Assembly: GCF_014648475.1 (NCBI RefSeq)
Contig: NZ_BMRE01000035.1
Span: 1 to 64,000, forward strand
DNA from: Lentzea flava
GTDB lineage: Bacteria > Actinomycetota > Actinomycetes > Mycobacteriales > Pseudonocardiaceae
Direction: 5' to 3'
Length of the DNA: 64,000 nucleotides
The notes under the pieces are model-generated. The model was not told the DNA's origin and made no database searches. It worked only from the letters and a program-made list of their open reading frames with translations. The translations under genes were made by a program, and so were the position numbers. Below are positions 22,208 through 29,953 of the stretch, piece after piece; position 1 is the first letter of the stretch, and each line of letters starts with the position of its first letter.

Positions 22208-22550
22208 CGGGCACCTGCCCCGGCATGTCCGGGCCGCGCCAGCGGCGCAGCACGCCGTGGTGGCGCGTGGGGCGGGTGCTCGTGCCCCAACCGGTCTGGC
22301 GGATACGGCCTTGTCGGGCAGCGACGGCGATCACGGCGCTGATCAAGCTCGGCGCGGCGCGCAGGCGGGTGTCGTCGGTGAGCCGGGCTTGCAGGTCGTC
22401 GGCGGTGAACTCGGCCCCGCTGGCGATCAGCTCCTCGAGCACGCTCTCGATCTCGTCGCGGTAGCCGCGGTGCACGGCCTGGTCAGCGGCGAGGACGTCG
22501 GCGACGCCCGCGTCACGGAGCTGCGCGCCGGTCGGTTGTGGCTGGTTCAT
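22197..22550 (-). CDS. Winged-helix-like phage-type protein
   Basis: 117 residues (MNQPQPTGAQLRDAGVADVL...). The segment DDLQARLTDDTRLRAAPSLI followed by a basic R-Q-x-GRIRQTGW wing suggests a winged helix, as in small replication-associated proteins of actinophages. The ATG overlaps the WhiB-like gene stop (ATGA). It belongs to the minus-strand run starting at 23931. Confidence 0.6.
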   Translation of the reverse strand: MNQPQPTGAQLRDAGVADVLAADQAVHRGYRDEIESVLEELIASGAEFTADDLQARLTDDTRLRAAPSLISAVIAVAARQGRIRQTGWGTSTRPTRHHGVLRRWRGPDMPGQVPDAP

Positions 22551-22987
22551 CGCGGTGTTCCCCTCTCTCCGTAGGCCTTGCCCGCCCAGACGCCGCTACG
22601 GCAGCCCTTGGGCAGGGCCTGCGAGGCGGCTCGGCACGCCGGCCGTGCCGGGCACGCGGTGCACACGGCGCGGCAGGCCTCAAGGCGCGCCGCACGGTCG
22701 GCGGGTGTTTCGCCGGGCACCACGTCGTCGAAGTCGGGCGCCTGCCCGGCACACCGGGCGCCGGGCAGGTCGACGCCGAGCAGCAGCCGGGTGAACCGGG
22801 AGCGATGTGCGTCAGGCGTCCGCCTCGCAGACTGCTGACGTGAGCCGGATGCCCGCCTCTCGGGTGCGGAAGGGGGGACCGTGGTCATCCCTTCCGCGCC
22901 TGCCGGGGCAACGACGAGTGTCGCGTCACGCTCCAGAGAGGCGTGACGCCGCAGGACATGCTCGCGGCCGTGCGGACCGTTGATCAC
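22547..22987 (-). CDS. WhiB-family-like iron-sulfur regulator
   Basis: About 146 residues from GTG 22987, which overlaps the previous stop (GTGA); a shorter ATG at 22888 is possible. The C-terminal half has the WhiB arrangement: Cys in GARCAGQAPDF, then CRAVCTACPARPACRAASQA with the C-x2-C-x5-C cluster core, and the turn motif CRSGVWAGKAYG in place of the usual G-V-W-G-G. WhiB proteins carry a 4Fe-4S cluster, bind SigA region 4 and occur in actinophages and mobile elements as regulators. A long Pro/Arg-rich leader is unusual and may be poorly translated. Confidence 0.75.
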   Translation of the reverse strand: MINGPHGREHVLRRHASLERDATLVVAPAGAEGMTTVPPSAPERRASGSRQQSARRTPDAHRSRFTRLLLGVDLPGARCAGQAPDFDDVVPGETPADRAARLEACRAVCTACPARPACRAASQALPKGCRSGVWAGKAYGERGTPR

Positions 22988-23931
22988 GACGCGACTCCCC
23001 TGCGTGGATGGCATTGCGGGCAGCGAGCCGGGCGACCGTCGTCGAGTTCGACCTGCCGCGTGCGCTCGTCACACGTGCCACACCACCGTGTCCTGGTTCT
23101 TGCCTCCTTCAGCCCCGCCTCGACGTCTGGCGGGAATGCGGGCAGGTCCTTGCCGAGGGCGTTGACCAAGAACGTCGGGCTCTTGGCGCCGACGATCGCA
23201 AAGCGCAGATGCTGACGGACCTGGTCGAGGGTCCAGCCATGCTCAGCCACGACCGCGTCCACCGCTGATGCCAAGGCCTCGGCCTGCGGCAGCTTCGGAG
23301 ACGGGCACTGACTCTGCGGACGCCACGGCAGCGATCGCACAAGCTCGAACGCCTCAGCGGAGTGGGGCTCGTCTTCTGTCCTCCCTCCCTTCCTACGGGT
23401 CGGGAGGACGGAAGACGGAAAGGGGTCTGCCACAACCGACCCTTCTGCGGCTGTGACCGACCCTTCTGCGGCTGTGACCGACCCTTCTGCTGGCACAGCC
23501 GACCCTTCCGTCCCAGAAGGATCGGCTGTGTCAGACCCTTCAACGCGTGAAGGGTCGGCTGACGCCAACCCTTTGCGTGGCTGCCTGCAGGCACGGCATG
23601 GGCATCCTTCGGGCGCTGGAAGCTCAGGAACTCGGTATCGGGGAACGCGGCCCCGGTAGGCGTAGACGGACCTGCCGTTCTTGTCCTCGCCAAGGGGTAC
23701 GCGTACGTCGAGCTTCCGCTCCTTCGCCAGGCGTCGGAGCACATCCTGCACACCGTTGACCTTGAGCTTCATGCGTCGCGCCAGGTCCGTCGTGGAGCAG
23801 TCACATTCGCGGGCTTTGAGACGCGGATCCGCACCGCAGTACTCGGCGATCACGACTAGTAGCAGCACCTCGGCCGGAGTGAGATCAGCTGGCGCGTGGT
23901 CTAGCACTTCTTCGACGAGTTCCCACGCCAT
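22984..23931 (-). CDS. Winged-helix protein with zinc-ribbon end, possible replication protein
   Basis: 315 residues. The N-terminal ~100 form a winged helix (TTDLARRMKLKVNGVQDVLR, then RLAKERKLDVRVPLG), as in phage and plasmid replication or regulatory proteins. A low-complexity linker follows, with repeats of EGSVTAA encoded by a 21-bp tandem repeat. Next come a helical domain (DQVRQHLRFAIVGAKSPTFL) and a C-terminal C-x2-C...C-x2-C ribbon (WCGTCDER...ARCPQCHPRR). ATG 23931 has GGAGGAGGG upstream. It heads the leftward run and may support replication of the excised element. No helicase or primase is seen. Confidence 0.65.
   Translation of the reverse strand: MAWELVEEVLDHAPADLTPAEVLLLVVIAEYCGADPRLKARECDCSTTDLARRMKLKVNGVQDVLRRLAKERKLDVRVPLGEDKNGRSVYAYRGRVPRYRVPELPAPEGCPCRACRQPRKGLASADPSRVEGSDTADPSGTEGSAVPAEGSVTAAEGSVTAAEGSVVADPFPSSVLPTRRKGGRTEDEPHSAEAFELVRSLPWRPQSQCPSPKLPQAEALASAVDAVVAEHGWTLDQVRQHLRFAIVGAKSPTFLVNALGKDLPAFPPDVEAGLKEARTRTRWCGTCDERTRQVELDDGRPARCPQCHPRRGVAS
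23430..23545. repeat. 21-bp tandem repeats in the linker of the winged-helix gene
   Basis: The unit gacccttctgcggctgtgac occurs in near-perfect tandem (clear copies from ~23438 and ~23459) with two degenerate neighbours. The period keeps frame and yields EGSVTAA-type repeats. It is a likely site of length variation. Confidence 0.7.
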
Positions 23932-23976
23932 CAGCGAGCCCTCCTCCCTTCGTGCTCCTGGTCAGGGCACGCCTTG

Positions 23977-24237
23977 TCACGCTGCGCCGTGCTCCTTGGC
24001 GAGTGAGCGGGGGAAGGCAGTGGCCTCGGTGGAGGCCTGATCGTCCAGACCCAGGAACTTGAGCAGGTCGACCCGACGAACCTTCATGCGCGAGCCGACG
24101 AAGACCACGGGAACCGGAAGGCCTCCCGTCTTGGCCAGGGCGTAGACCGCCGCTTTCGACAGGTCGAGGTGTGGCGCAGCGACAGCAAGTCCAAACAGTG
24201 GGGGCAGCGTGCGCGGGTCCACCTTCGTGTCACCCAT
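23977..24237 (-). CDS. Excisionase-like helix-turn-helix protein
   Basis: 86 residues. The core LSKAAVYALAKTGGLPVPVV, then GSRMKVRRVDLLKFLGLDD, matches the HTH_17/excisionase type, in which the helix-turn-helix is followed by a basic wing (KVRRVDLLKFL). ATG 24237. Small basic proteins of this type beside a tyrosine integrase steer recombination toward excision. It is divergent from the XRE gene that overlaps the integrase, and a short palindrome lies just upstream of its start. Confidence 0.8.
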   Translation of the reverse strand: MGDTKVDPRTLPPLFGLAVAAPHLDLSKAAVYALAKTGGLPVPVVFVGSRMKVRRVDLLKFLGLDDQASTEATAFPRSLAKEHGAA

Positions 24238-24246
24238 GGCGTGGTC

Positions 24247-24340
24247 CTTCCAAAAAAGAAGTTCGGGTCTTCCGGAATCGACCGTACCTCGCTAGACTGG
24301 TGGCGTCAATTCTGGACCTGTTAGCCTTCAAAAATGGAAG
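24247..24340. promoter_or_regulatory. Divergent control region between excisionase and XRE genes
   Basis: Two similar palindromes flank the gap: cttccaaaaaagaag (24247-24261) by the excisionase start and cttcaaaaatggaag (24326-24340) across the XRE ATG. Between them lies a further ttccgga palindrome near 24270 and a possible -10 (tagact, 24293-24298). The geometry fits a repressor that blocks both genes and overlaps the XRE start, consistent with a lysogeny-style switch. Confidence 0.5.
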
Positions 24341-24891
24341 ATTCGGCGGTGCATGGTGCTCCGATGCAAACCGTGATCAGTCGCATGAAGGCGCTTCGGA
24401 CGCAGCGTGGGTTGACCGCGCAAGGTCTCGCCGAGGCAATGACGAAGGCGGGCGTGCCCTGGGAAGTGGGGGTGGTGACCAAGCTGGAGACGGGGCGGCG
24501 AAAGTCCGTTAGCGTCGCTGAGCTTTTCGGCTTGGCAGCGGCACTGCGTGTTTCGCCACTCACGTTGCTGCTGCCGGAGCTTGAGGCTGAGTATCACGTC
24601 ACCCCGAGTCTCGCCGCGCCGGCGGCCAGAGTGGCGCAATGGCTGCAAGGCCTGCGCCCTTTGCCATCGCAAGATCAAGAAGACGAGTTCTACGACACGC
24701 TTCCTGGCTACGCGTTCCCTCCACCGACTTCTGATGAGGAGCAGCGGAAGGCGCTGGAGCGCTTGCGGGGTCTGCAAAAGCAAGCCCAGCGTGCGCTCGA
24801 CGCGGTGATGCGGAGCGAGGGGTACATCACGTTCCCCGAGGAACCAACTACTGATGAGGACCACCATGAGCGATCCGATCAAGGAGATTGA
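24334..24891 (+). CDS. XRE-family regulator overlapping the integrase gene
   Basis: 185 residues. The helix-turn-helix region is RMKALRTQRGLTAQGLAEAM, with VVTKLETGRRKSVSVAELFG completing the fold. The rest is helical and charged (EEQRKALERLRGLQKQAQRA). The ATG at 24334 lacks a clear RBS and lies in a palindrome; ATG 24364 is an alternative. The gene overlaps the integrase start by 26 bases, so integrase expression is coupled to this regulator. It probably controls the integrase/excisionase switch. Confidence 0.8.
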   Translation: MEDSAVHGAPMQTVISRMKALRTQRGLTAQGLAEAMTKAGVPWEVGVVTKLETGRRKSVSVAELFGLAAALRVSPLTLLLPELEAEYHVTPSLAAPAARVAQWLQGLRPLPSQDQEDEFYDTLPGYAFPPPTSDEEQRKALERLRGLQKQAQRALDAVMRSEGYITFPEEPTTDEDHHERSDQGD

Positions 24892-26050
24892 GCTGAAGGA
24901 CGGGACGATCCGCTATCGGTTCGTCGTCGACGTCGGGAACGACCCGCGGACCGGTAAGCGGAAGCAGCTGACGCAGACGTTCGACAAGCGCAAGGAAGCG
25001 GTCGCCGAGTACGAGCGCATCCGCCACCAGTGCCGCACGGGCGAGTACGTCATGCCCTCGAAGATGACCGTCGCGCAGCTCGTCGACGCGTGGCTTGAGC
25101 AGGCCACCGTGGATGTCGAGGAGTCGACGAAGCGCGGCTACACCGACTGCATGAGGTTGGTGCGCGAGCACCTCGGCCACAAGCCGTTGCAGCGCCTCGA
25201 CGAGGCCGACATCGACGACCTGGTTCGGCACATGCTCACCGAGGGTCGGAAGGTCGGCGGCCAGCGCGGCACCGGCCTGGGAGTGCGATCCGTCGAGATG
25301 ACGCTGGGACGGCTGCGCGCCGCGCTGAACCTGGCGATTCGCTGGCGTCTGGTCTCTCGCAACGTCGCGGCGTTCACGAAGATCCCGCGTGACGCCCGGA
25401 AGCAGGCGGCGGCGAAGCGCGCTACTCGGAAGCCTTGGGATGCCGAAGAAGTGCGGACGTTCCTGCTCGGTATCGCCCGAGAGCGCCTGTACGCGCCGAT
25501 GCTGCTGTCGCTCATGGGCTTGCGCCCGGCCGAGGTGTGCGGGCTGAGGTGGTCCGATGTGGACCTGACCGCGGCGACTATCCGAGTCGGCGAGAACACT
25601 CGCACGATGGTGGCCGGCGTGGTCGTCGAGAAGACGGCGAAGAGCGAGAGCGGCAAGCGCACCCTGCCGTTGCCCGCGCCGGTGCTCGCCGCGCTGAAGT
25701 CGTTCAAGGCGGCCCAGGCCGCCGAGAAGTTGGAGCTCGGCGAGAGCTACACCGACTCCGGGTACGTCCTGGTCGATGAGGCCGGATTGCCCGTGAAGAC
25801 CAACGCCCTGAGGTGGCGGGCCTACCGACTCATGGCCAAGGTCGGCGTGCGCGGCAAGGGTGAAGTGCGGCTGTACGACTGCCGACACTCGACGCTGACC
25901 TACCTCGCCGCGAACGGTGTCCCAGACGTCGTGCTGGCGAAGTGGGCGGGCCACGCGGACGGCGGCAGCCTCGCGAAGCGCGTCTACATCCATCCCGACG
26001 CCTCGCACCTGCGGGGCGCCGCCGACAAGCTCAGCGCTCTGCTCGGGTGA
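24866..26050 (+). CDS. int: Tyrosine recombinase (phage-type integrase)
   Basis: 394 residues with an AP2-like arm-binding region, a core-binding SAM-like domain (MTVAQLVDAWLEQATVDVEE) and a catalytic domain. The catalytic residues are visible: Arg220 (SLMGLRPAEVCGLRW), a Lys in the beta-hairpin (about 260-265), the box LYDCRHSTLTYLAANG with Arg340 and His341, His363 (KWAGH) and Tyr374 (KRVYIHPD). The box-II position is Tyr337 rather than His, a variant common in actinobacterial integrases. ATG 24866 (MSDPIKE) follows gagg. The gene ends 206 bases from the right core repeat, as expected for the att-site integrase. Confidence 0.95.
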   Translation: MSDPIKEIELKDGTIRYRFVVDVGNDPRTGKRKQLTQTFDKRKEAVAEYERIRHQCRTGEYVMPSKMTVAQLVDAWLEQATVDVEESTKRGYTDCMRLVREHLGHKPLQRLDEADIDDLVRHMLTEGRKVGGQRGTGLGVRSVEMTLGRLRAALNLAIRWRLVSRNVAAFTKIPRDARKQAAAKRATRKPWDAEEVRTFLLGIARERLYAPMLLSLMGLRPAEVCGLRWSDVDLTAATIRVGENTRTMVAGVVVEKTAKSESGKRTLPLPAPVLAALKSFKAAQAAEKLELGESYTDSGYVLVDEAGLPVKTNALRWRAYRLMAKVGVRGKGEVRLYDCRHSTLTYLAANGVPDVVLAKWAGHADGGSLAKRVYIHPDASHLRGAADKLSALLG

Positions 26051-26315
26051 TCCGCATTTCCTCGTCTTCCGGCTGGACACCGCAGGGTTGAGGATGTTCG
26101 TCGGGGTACGGATGAGCTCTCGTTTACAACTGCACAGTGAGATTTCGTGAGACGTGGCCCCGAAAACCCATGATCGGCCATTTCTCACAGGGGCAGAGTT
26201 GAGGCTCTGAACTGCGGATTTCCAATGTGGACGCAGTGAAGGGGCCGCCGAGGCTATGTGATCGGTCAACAAACGGTTATGAGCGTTGCTAACAAGTTCT
26301 GTTAACGTCCTGGCC
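26051..26315. other. Right junction: attR and S9 peptidase upstream region
   Basis: No gene is seen. After the integrase stop there is gtgagacgt near 26147 and a tgatcggccat variant near 26171 resembling the core. The right core copy follows at 26257, then 47 bases of chromosome before the S9 peptidase GTG. The last stretch contains gttgctaacaagttctgttaac, a dyad that may be a peptidase promoter or operator element. Confidence 0.4.
26257..26268 (+). other. attR core, 12-bp direct repeat
   Basis: Second copy of tgtgatcggtca, exactly matching 8831-8842. Joining the flanks at this core would leave about 89 bases between the amidohydrolase and peptidase start codons, a sensible divergent promoter region. 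A related but imperfect motif (tgatcggccat) lies near 26171, so the exact crossover is not certain. Confidence 0.7.
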
Positions 26316-28175
26316 GTGCGTCCAGAAGACCTGTCGCTGCTCACCACACCCGGCACCGTCGCCGTGTCCGGGGACCTGGTGCTGGTCAGCATCACCACGC
26401 CCGATCTCGACTCGAACACCTACCGGGGTGGTCTGCACCGGGTTTTCCCGGACGGCACGACAACGCCGTGGACACACGGTGACCGGGACAGTGCGCAGCG
26501 CATTTCCCCGGACGGTCGTTCGGTCGCGTTCCTGCGCGTGGCCGGAAAGTCCAAGCCGCAGCTCTACGTCATGCCGGTGGACGGCGGAGAGCCGCGCAAG
26601 CTGACCGACCTGCCGCTGGGCGCCAGCGCCCCGGTGTGGTCGCCCGACTCGACGCGGATCGCCTTCGTGGCCCGCGTGCCGGAGGAAGGCCGCTACGGCA
26701 CGACCGACGACGGCCCCGAGGCCGAGGCCCCGCGCCGCATCACGCGCCTGGACTACCGCGTCGACGACGTCGGCTTCCTCGCCGACCGCCGCCCGCGCCT
26801 GCACGTGGTCTCGCTGGACGGTGAGGTCTCCGAGCTGACCGACGGCTCGCACGACGTGTCCGACCCGGCGTGGATCGACGACTCGACGCTGGTGTTCGTG
26901 GCGCCCCGCGACCTCGGCGCGGTCGAGACCCTGCACTGCGACCTGTACACGGTGCCTGCTTCCGGTGGCGCGGTGTCGCTGCTGGTGAGCGGCGCCGGCG
27001 AGGTCTCGATGCCGTTCGTGGCGGGCTCTTCGCTGTACTGGCTGGGCACCGAGTTCACCGGGTTCGACGCGGTGGCGCGCAACCACGGTCTGTGGAAGGC
27101 GTCGCTGGACGGGGCGGATCCCGTCCGGCTGACCGACGTGGAAACCGTTGACGTGGAACGGCTTTCCGGCCAGCCCGTGGCGGACGACTCGGGCGTGTTG
27201 CTCGTCGTGCGCAACCGCGGTGCCTTGGAGCTGCAGCGGATCCCGTTCGACGGCGGGCCCGGCGAGGTGCTCGTCGGCGGCCCCGTGGCGGTCCGCTCGT
27301 TCGCCACCGACGGGTCCACTGTGGTCGCTGTGGTGTCCACTCCGGACAGTCCCGGCCAGGTGGAGTTCGTCGGAACCGGTGTGCGCACGGCGTTCTCGTC
27401 GGTGCCGGCGCGCCGCGTCGTGGAACTCTCCGGCTCGGCCTCGGACGGCTATCCGGTGCACGGCTGGCTCGTGCTGCCGGAGGGCGAGGGCCCGCACCCG
27501 GTCGTCCTGGCGGTGCACGGCGGCCCGTTCATGTACCACAGCTGGGGTTTCTTCGACGAGGCCCAGGTCTACGCCACCGCCGGGTACGCCGTCGTGCTGC
27601 CGAACCCGCGCGGCTCGGCGGGCTACGGCCAGGCTCACGGCCAAGCCGTCATCGGCAGGTTCGGCACGGTGGACGTCGACGACGTCCTGTCCCTTTTGGA
27701 CGTCGCCCTTGCCCGTGACGACACCGATTCCGAGCGCGTCGGCGTGATGGGCGGCTCCTACGGCGGCTTCATGACGTCGTGGCTCTCGGCCCACCACGGC
27801 GAGCGCTTCAAGGCCGCGTGGAGCGAGCGCGCGGTCAACGCCTGGGACTCCTTCTCGGGTTCGTCGGACATCGGCTACTTCTTCACCGACGCCTACTGCG
27901 GCACCGACCCCGAGGCACACCGCGTGATGTCGCCGCTGACCTACGTGGAGAAGATCAACCTGCCGTTCGCCGTCGTGCACTCCGAGCAGGACTGGCGTTG
28001 CCCTCTGGAGCAGGCCCAGCGCATGTTCGTGGCGCTGAAGCGGCGTGGCGTCGAGGCGGAAATGCTGATCTTCCCCGGCGAGGGGCACGAGCTGACCCGC
28101 TCCGGTCAGCCGCGGCACCGCAAGCAGCGCTTCGACGCGGTGCTGGAGTGGTGGGGCCGCCACCTCAAGAGCTGA
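26316..28175 (+). CDS. S9 family peptidase (acylaminoacyl-peptidase-like)
   Basis: 619 residues. The first ~370 form a beta-propeller of WD-like blades (SPDGRSVAFLRVAGKSKPQL and WSPDSTRIAFVARV). The last ~250 are an alpha/beta-hydrolase of the prolyl-oligopeptidase family. The catalytic triad is visible: Ser481 in GGSYGGFMTSW, Asp559 in HSEQDWRCP and His591 in GEGHELTRSG. No signal peptide, so it is cytoplasmic. GTG 26316 is chosen from the N-terminal alignment with family members; the RBS is weak and the message may be leaderless. It degrades short or N-acylated peptides. The element integrated 48 bases upstream of its start. Confidence 0.93.
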   Translation: MRPEDLSLLTTPGTVAVSGDLVLVSITTPDLDSNTYRGGLHRVFPDGTTTPWTHGDRDSAQRISPDGRSVAFLRVAGKSKPQLYVMPVDGGEPRKLTDLPLGASAPVWSPDSTRIAFVARVPEEGRYGTTDDGPEAEAPRRITRLDYRVDDVGFLADRRPRLHVVSLDGEVSELTDGSHDVSDPAWIDDSTLVFVAPRDLGAVETLHCDLYTVPASGGAVSLLVSGAGEVSMPFVAGSSLYWLGTEFTGFDAVARNHGLWKASLDGADPVRLTDVETVDVERLSGQPVADDSGVLLVVRNRGALELQRIPFDGGPGEVLVGGPVAVRSFATDGSTVVAVVSTPDSPGQVEFVGTGVRTAFSSVPARRVVELSGSASDGYPVHGWLVLPEGEGPHPVVLAVHGGPFMYHSWGFFDEAQVYATAGYAVVLPNPRGSAGYGQAHGQAVIGRFGTVDVDDVLSLLDVALARDDTDSERVGVMGGSYGGFMTSWLSAHHGERFKAAWSERAVNAWDSFSGSSDIGYFFTDAYCGTDPEAHRVMSPLTYVEKINLPFAVVHSEQDWRCPLEQAQRMFVALKRRGVEAEMLIFPGEGHELTRSGQPRHRKQRFDAVLEWWGRHLKS

Positions 28176-29529
28176 CGCGCTCCGGGGTGATCCTGCGCAG
28201 CAACTCGTCTCGTGGCGGCCCTGGACGCGCGCGGGTGAGCCCCGCCCAGATCCGTTCGATGCGGCCGTGCAGGTCGCTGTCGGTGTCGAAGACGGAAACG
28301 CGGTCGAGCAGCCCGATGCGGCCGACGGTCCGGCGCAGCACGAGGTCGTCGTGCGGCGCCGCGGCCAGCGCCGCCGCGAACGCGAACAGCGGGTAGCAGC
28401 CGTCGCGGCGGCTGATGTCGACCGGCGTGCCGCTCCAGGCTTTCGCACGCGCCGCGTCGGTCTCGATCGCGAAGGTGTGGCGCTCGCGGGCCTCCGGGCC
28501 GACGTCGGCGAGGTAGGCCTCGGTGAGGTCGGCCGGTGTGGTGTGCGTGGCGCTGGCGCGGCCCAGGGCTTGGGCGTGCACCAGCGCGAACGAAAGTCCG
28601 TAGGCGAACGCGGGATCGGTGTGGCACAGCGCGTCGCCCACGGGCACGAGCCCCGGCACGCCAGAGCCTGCGGTGCGGTCGATGTTGGCCAGACCGCTCA
28701 TCGGCATGACGTCGGTGATGGGGTACGCGTGGTCAGGCGAGGTCATCACGTCCAGCGGCGTGATGGCCCTCGCCGCGGCCATCCACGCGTGGTCGTCTTT
28801 CAACACGCGCAGGTCGTGGTCCGCGTTGGGCACCAGGAAGATCACGGCGAACGTGCGGTTGTCACCGCGGAAGGTGTTGAACCCCATGTACCCGAGGTCG
28901 CCGCGCGGGTTGAGCAGCCACGGCCCCGTGACGTGCTCGGCGCCGGGGTTGAGCGCGAAGTAGCGGCAGTAGTAGATCGCGCCGCACTCGCTGGGCCGGG
29001 CGGAGGCGCGCGGCCAGCCGGGAGGGCAGCGGTACCGGCCGAGCGCGTCGACCACGACGTCGGCGCACACCGCCTCCCCGTTGTCGAGGTGGAACCCGCT
29101 CGCTCCCGGTACCAGGCTCGTGATGTGCCTGCCCGCGACCAGCCTGATGCCGGGCTCGGCCGCGGCAGCGCGCCGCAACGCCCACTCGACCACCGGGCGC
29201 CGCACCCAGAGGTAGACCAGGTCCTCGTCGCCGGGCTGCCGCGGTCCGGACAGCTTGGCGGCCAGGTCCTGCTCCTCGGCGCCGGCGTCGAGGAGCAGGT
29301 CGATGACGTCCGGTGCGAGCTCGCGCAACACCTTGCGGCCGCGCGGCAGGAACGTGTGCGGCTGCTGGAAGTGCGGGATGCCCTTGCGCACGACGTCGAA
29401 CGCGTCTTCCGGGCCGTCCTGCGCCGTCACGTGGTCGCGTTCCACCACGACCGCGGAGTGCCCGGCGCGGGCCACCGCCAGAGCCGCGGCCAGCCCGGCC
29501 ACTCCACCTCCGGCGATCGCGAAACGCAT
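28165..29529 (-). CDS. FAD-dependent monooxygenase-type oxidoreductase
   Basis: 454 residues. The N-terminal dinucleotide fold opens MRFAIAGGGVAGLAAALAVA with a GxGxxG-type loop, and a second FAD motif GLVPVGDALCHTDPAFAYGL appears near residue 300. The overall pattern fits the PHBH-type flavoprotein group; the C-terminal ~130 residues are helical. Substrate unknown. It overlaps the convergent S9 peptidase end by 11 bases. No transporter or biosynthetic cluster is nearby, so its pathway is open. Confidence 0.85.
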   Translation of the reverse strand: MRFAIAGGGVAGLAAALAVARAGHSAVVVERDHVTAQDGPEDAFDVVRKGIPHFQQPHTFLPRGRKVLRELAPDVIDLLLDAGAEEQDLAAKLSGPRQPGDEDLVYLWVRRPVVEWALRRAAAAEPGIRLVAGRHITSLVPGASGFHLDNGEAVCADVVVDALGRYRCPPGWPRASARPSECGAIYYCRYFALNPGAEHVTGPWLLNPRGDLGYMGFNTFRGDNRTFAVIFLVPNADHDLRVLKDDHAWMAAARAITPLDVMTSPDHAYPITDVMPMSGLANIDRTAGSGVPGLVPVGDALCHTDPAFAYGLSFALVHAQALGRASATHTTPADLTEAYLADVGPEARERHTFAIETDAARAKAWSGTPVDISRRDGCYPLFAFAAALAAAPHDDLVLRRTVGRIGLLDRVSVFDTDSDLHGRIERIWAGLTRARPGPPRDELLRRITPERVSS

Positions 29530-29580
29530 CCGTTCAGGCTAGGCACGGGTCCGAACGGCGGACAGGGTCATCAGGCCCTG

Positions 29581-29934
29581 TCAGTCCCGAGTGGACTGCT
29601 CGAGGAGGTGGAAGCGGGCCAGGAGTTCCTTCGCGGGTGCGGACTCCGGGTCGAACGGCACCAGGTGCTGCCGATCGTCCGGTCCCCGCACACCCACCCA
29701 GTAGCACCCGTAGCAGAACTCCAGGTCGAACAGGTACTCGTCGTCAGCCGAGTACGCCAAGATCGCGTAGGCGGGGCTGTAGCACCGCATCGGTTCTGCG
29801 ACCGGGAAGCTCGCGATGAGCGCGAGGACCGCGGCGGAGTCCGGGCCCACCCACGATCCGAGCAGGTCGCCCTGGACGGTCCACGCTTCGAGCTTGCGCG
29901 CCCTCGCCACGCTCACAGGCATCCGTGTGCTCAT
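29581..29934 (-). CDS. Small protein downstream of the RES toxin
   Basis: 117 residues from ATG 29934 (MSTRMPVSVARARKLEAWTV). No recognised domain; it has an aromatic/Cys-rich stretch YLFDLEFCYGCYWVGVRG. It follows the RES gene by 19 bases on the same strand, so it is likely in the same operon as a third member. It could be an accessory protein of the toxin-antitoxin unit or an unrelated passenger. Confidence 0.6.
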   Translation of the reverse strand: MSTRMPVSVARARKLEAWTVQGDLLGSWVGPDSAAVLALIASFPVAEPMRCYSPAYAILAYSADDEYLFDLEFCYGCYWVGVRGPDDRQHLVPFDPESAPAKELLARFHLLEQSTRD

Positions 29935-29953
29935 GCCTTCGCGTTCCACGTGA

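Larger units (their letters stand above)
8831..26268. mobile_element. 17.4-kb integrative element with phage-like parts
   Basis: This block is bounded by 12-bp repeats and holds an integrase, a putative excisionase, XRE, RHH and WhiB-like regulators, an ECF sigma factor and many small actinobacterial mobile-element families (DUF6907-like, DUF6011-like, short zinc proteins). It also carries a terminase-small-like protein and a full tail tape measure. I find no capsid, portal, protease, large terminase, tail tube, baseplate, lysin or holin gene. There is also no FtsK/TraB DNA translocase. It is therefore not a complete prophage or a standard AICE. A phage satellite, a reduced prophage, or a domesticated tail-related island are the options. 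Genes on the two strands converge at about 16.11 kb. Confidence 0.8.

Noticed and set aside
24866..26050. Integrase judged inactive because box II lacks the first His
   Set aside because: Tyr at this position is frequent in actinobacterial integrases; Arg, Lys, His and Tyr catalytic residues remain.
26165..26182. tgatcggccat near 26171 as the true right core
   Set aside because: It matches the left core with a mismatch and only over about 10 bases; the copy at 26257 matches 12 of 12.
8831..26268. tRNA gene as the attachment site
   Set aside because: No cloverleaf or CCA-end sequence near either core repeat; both flanks are intergenic.
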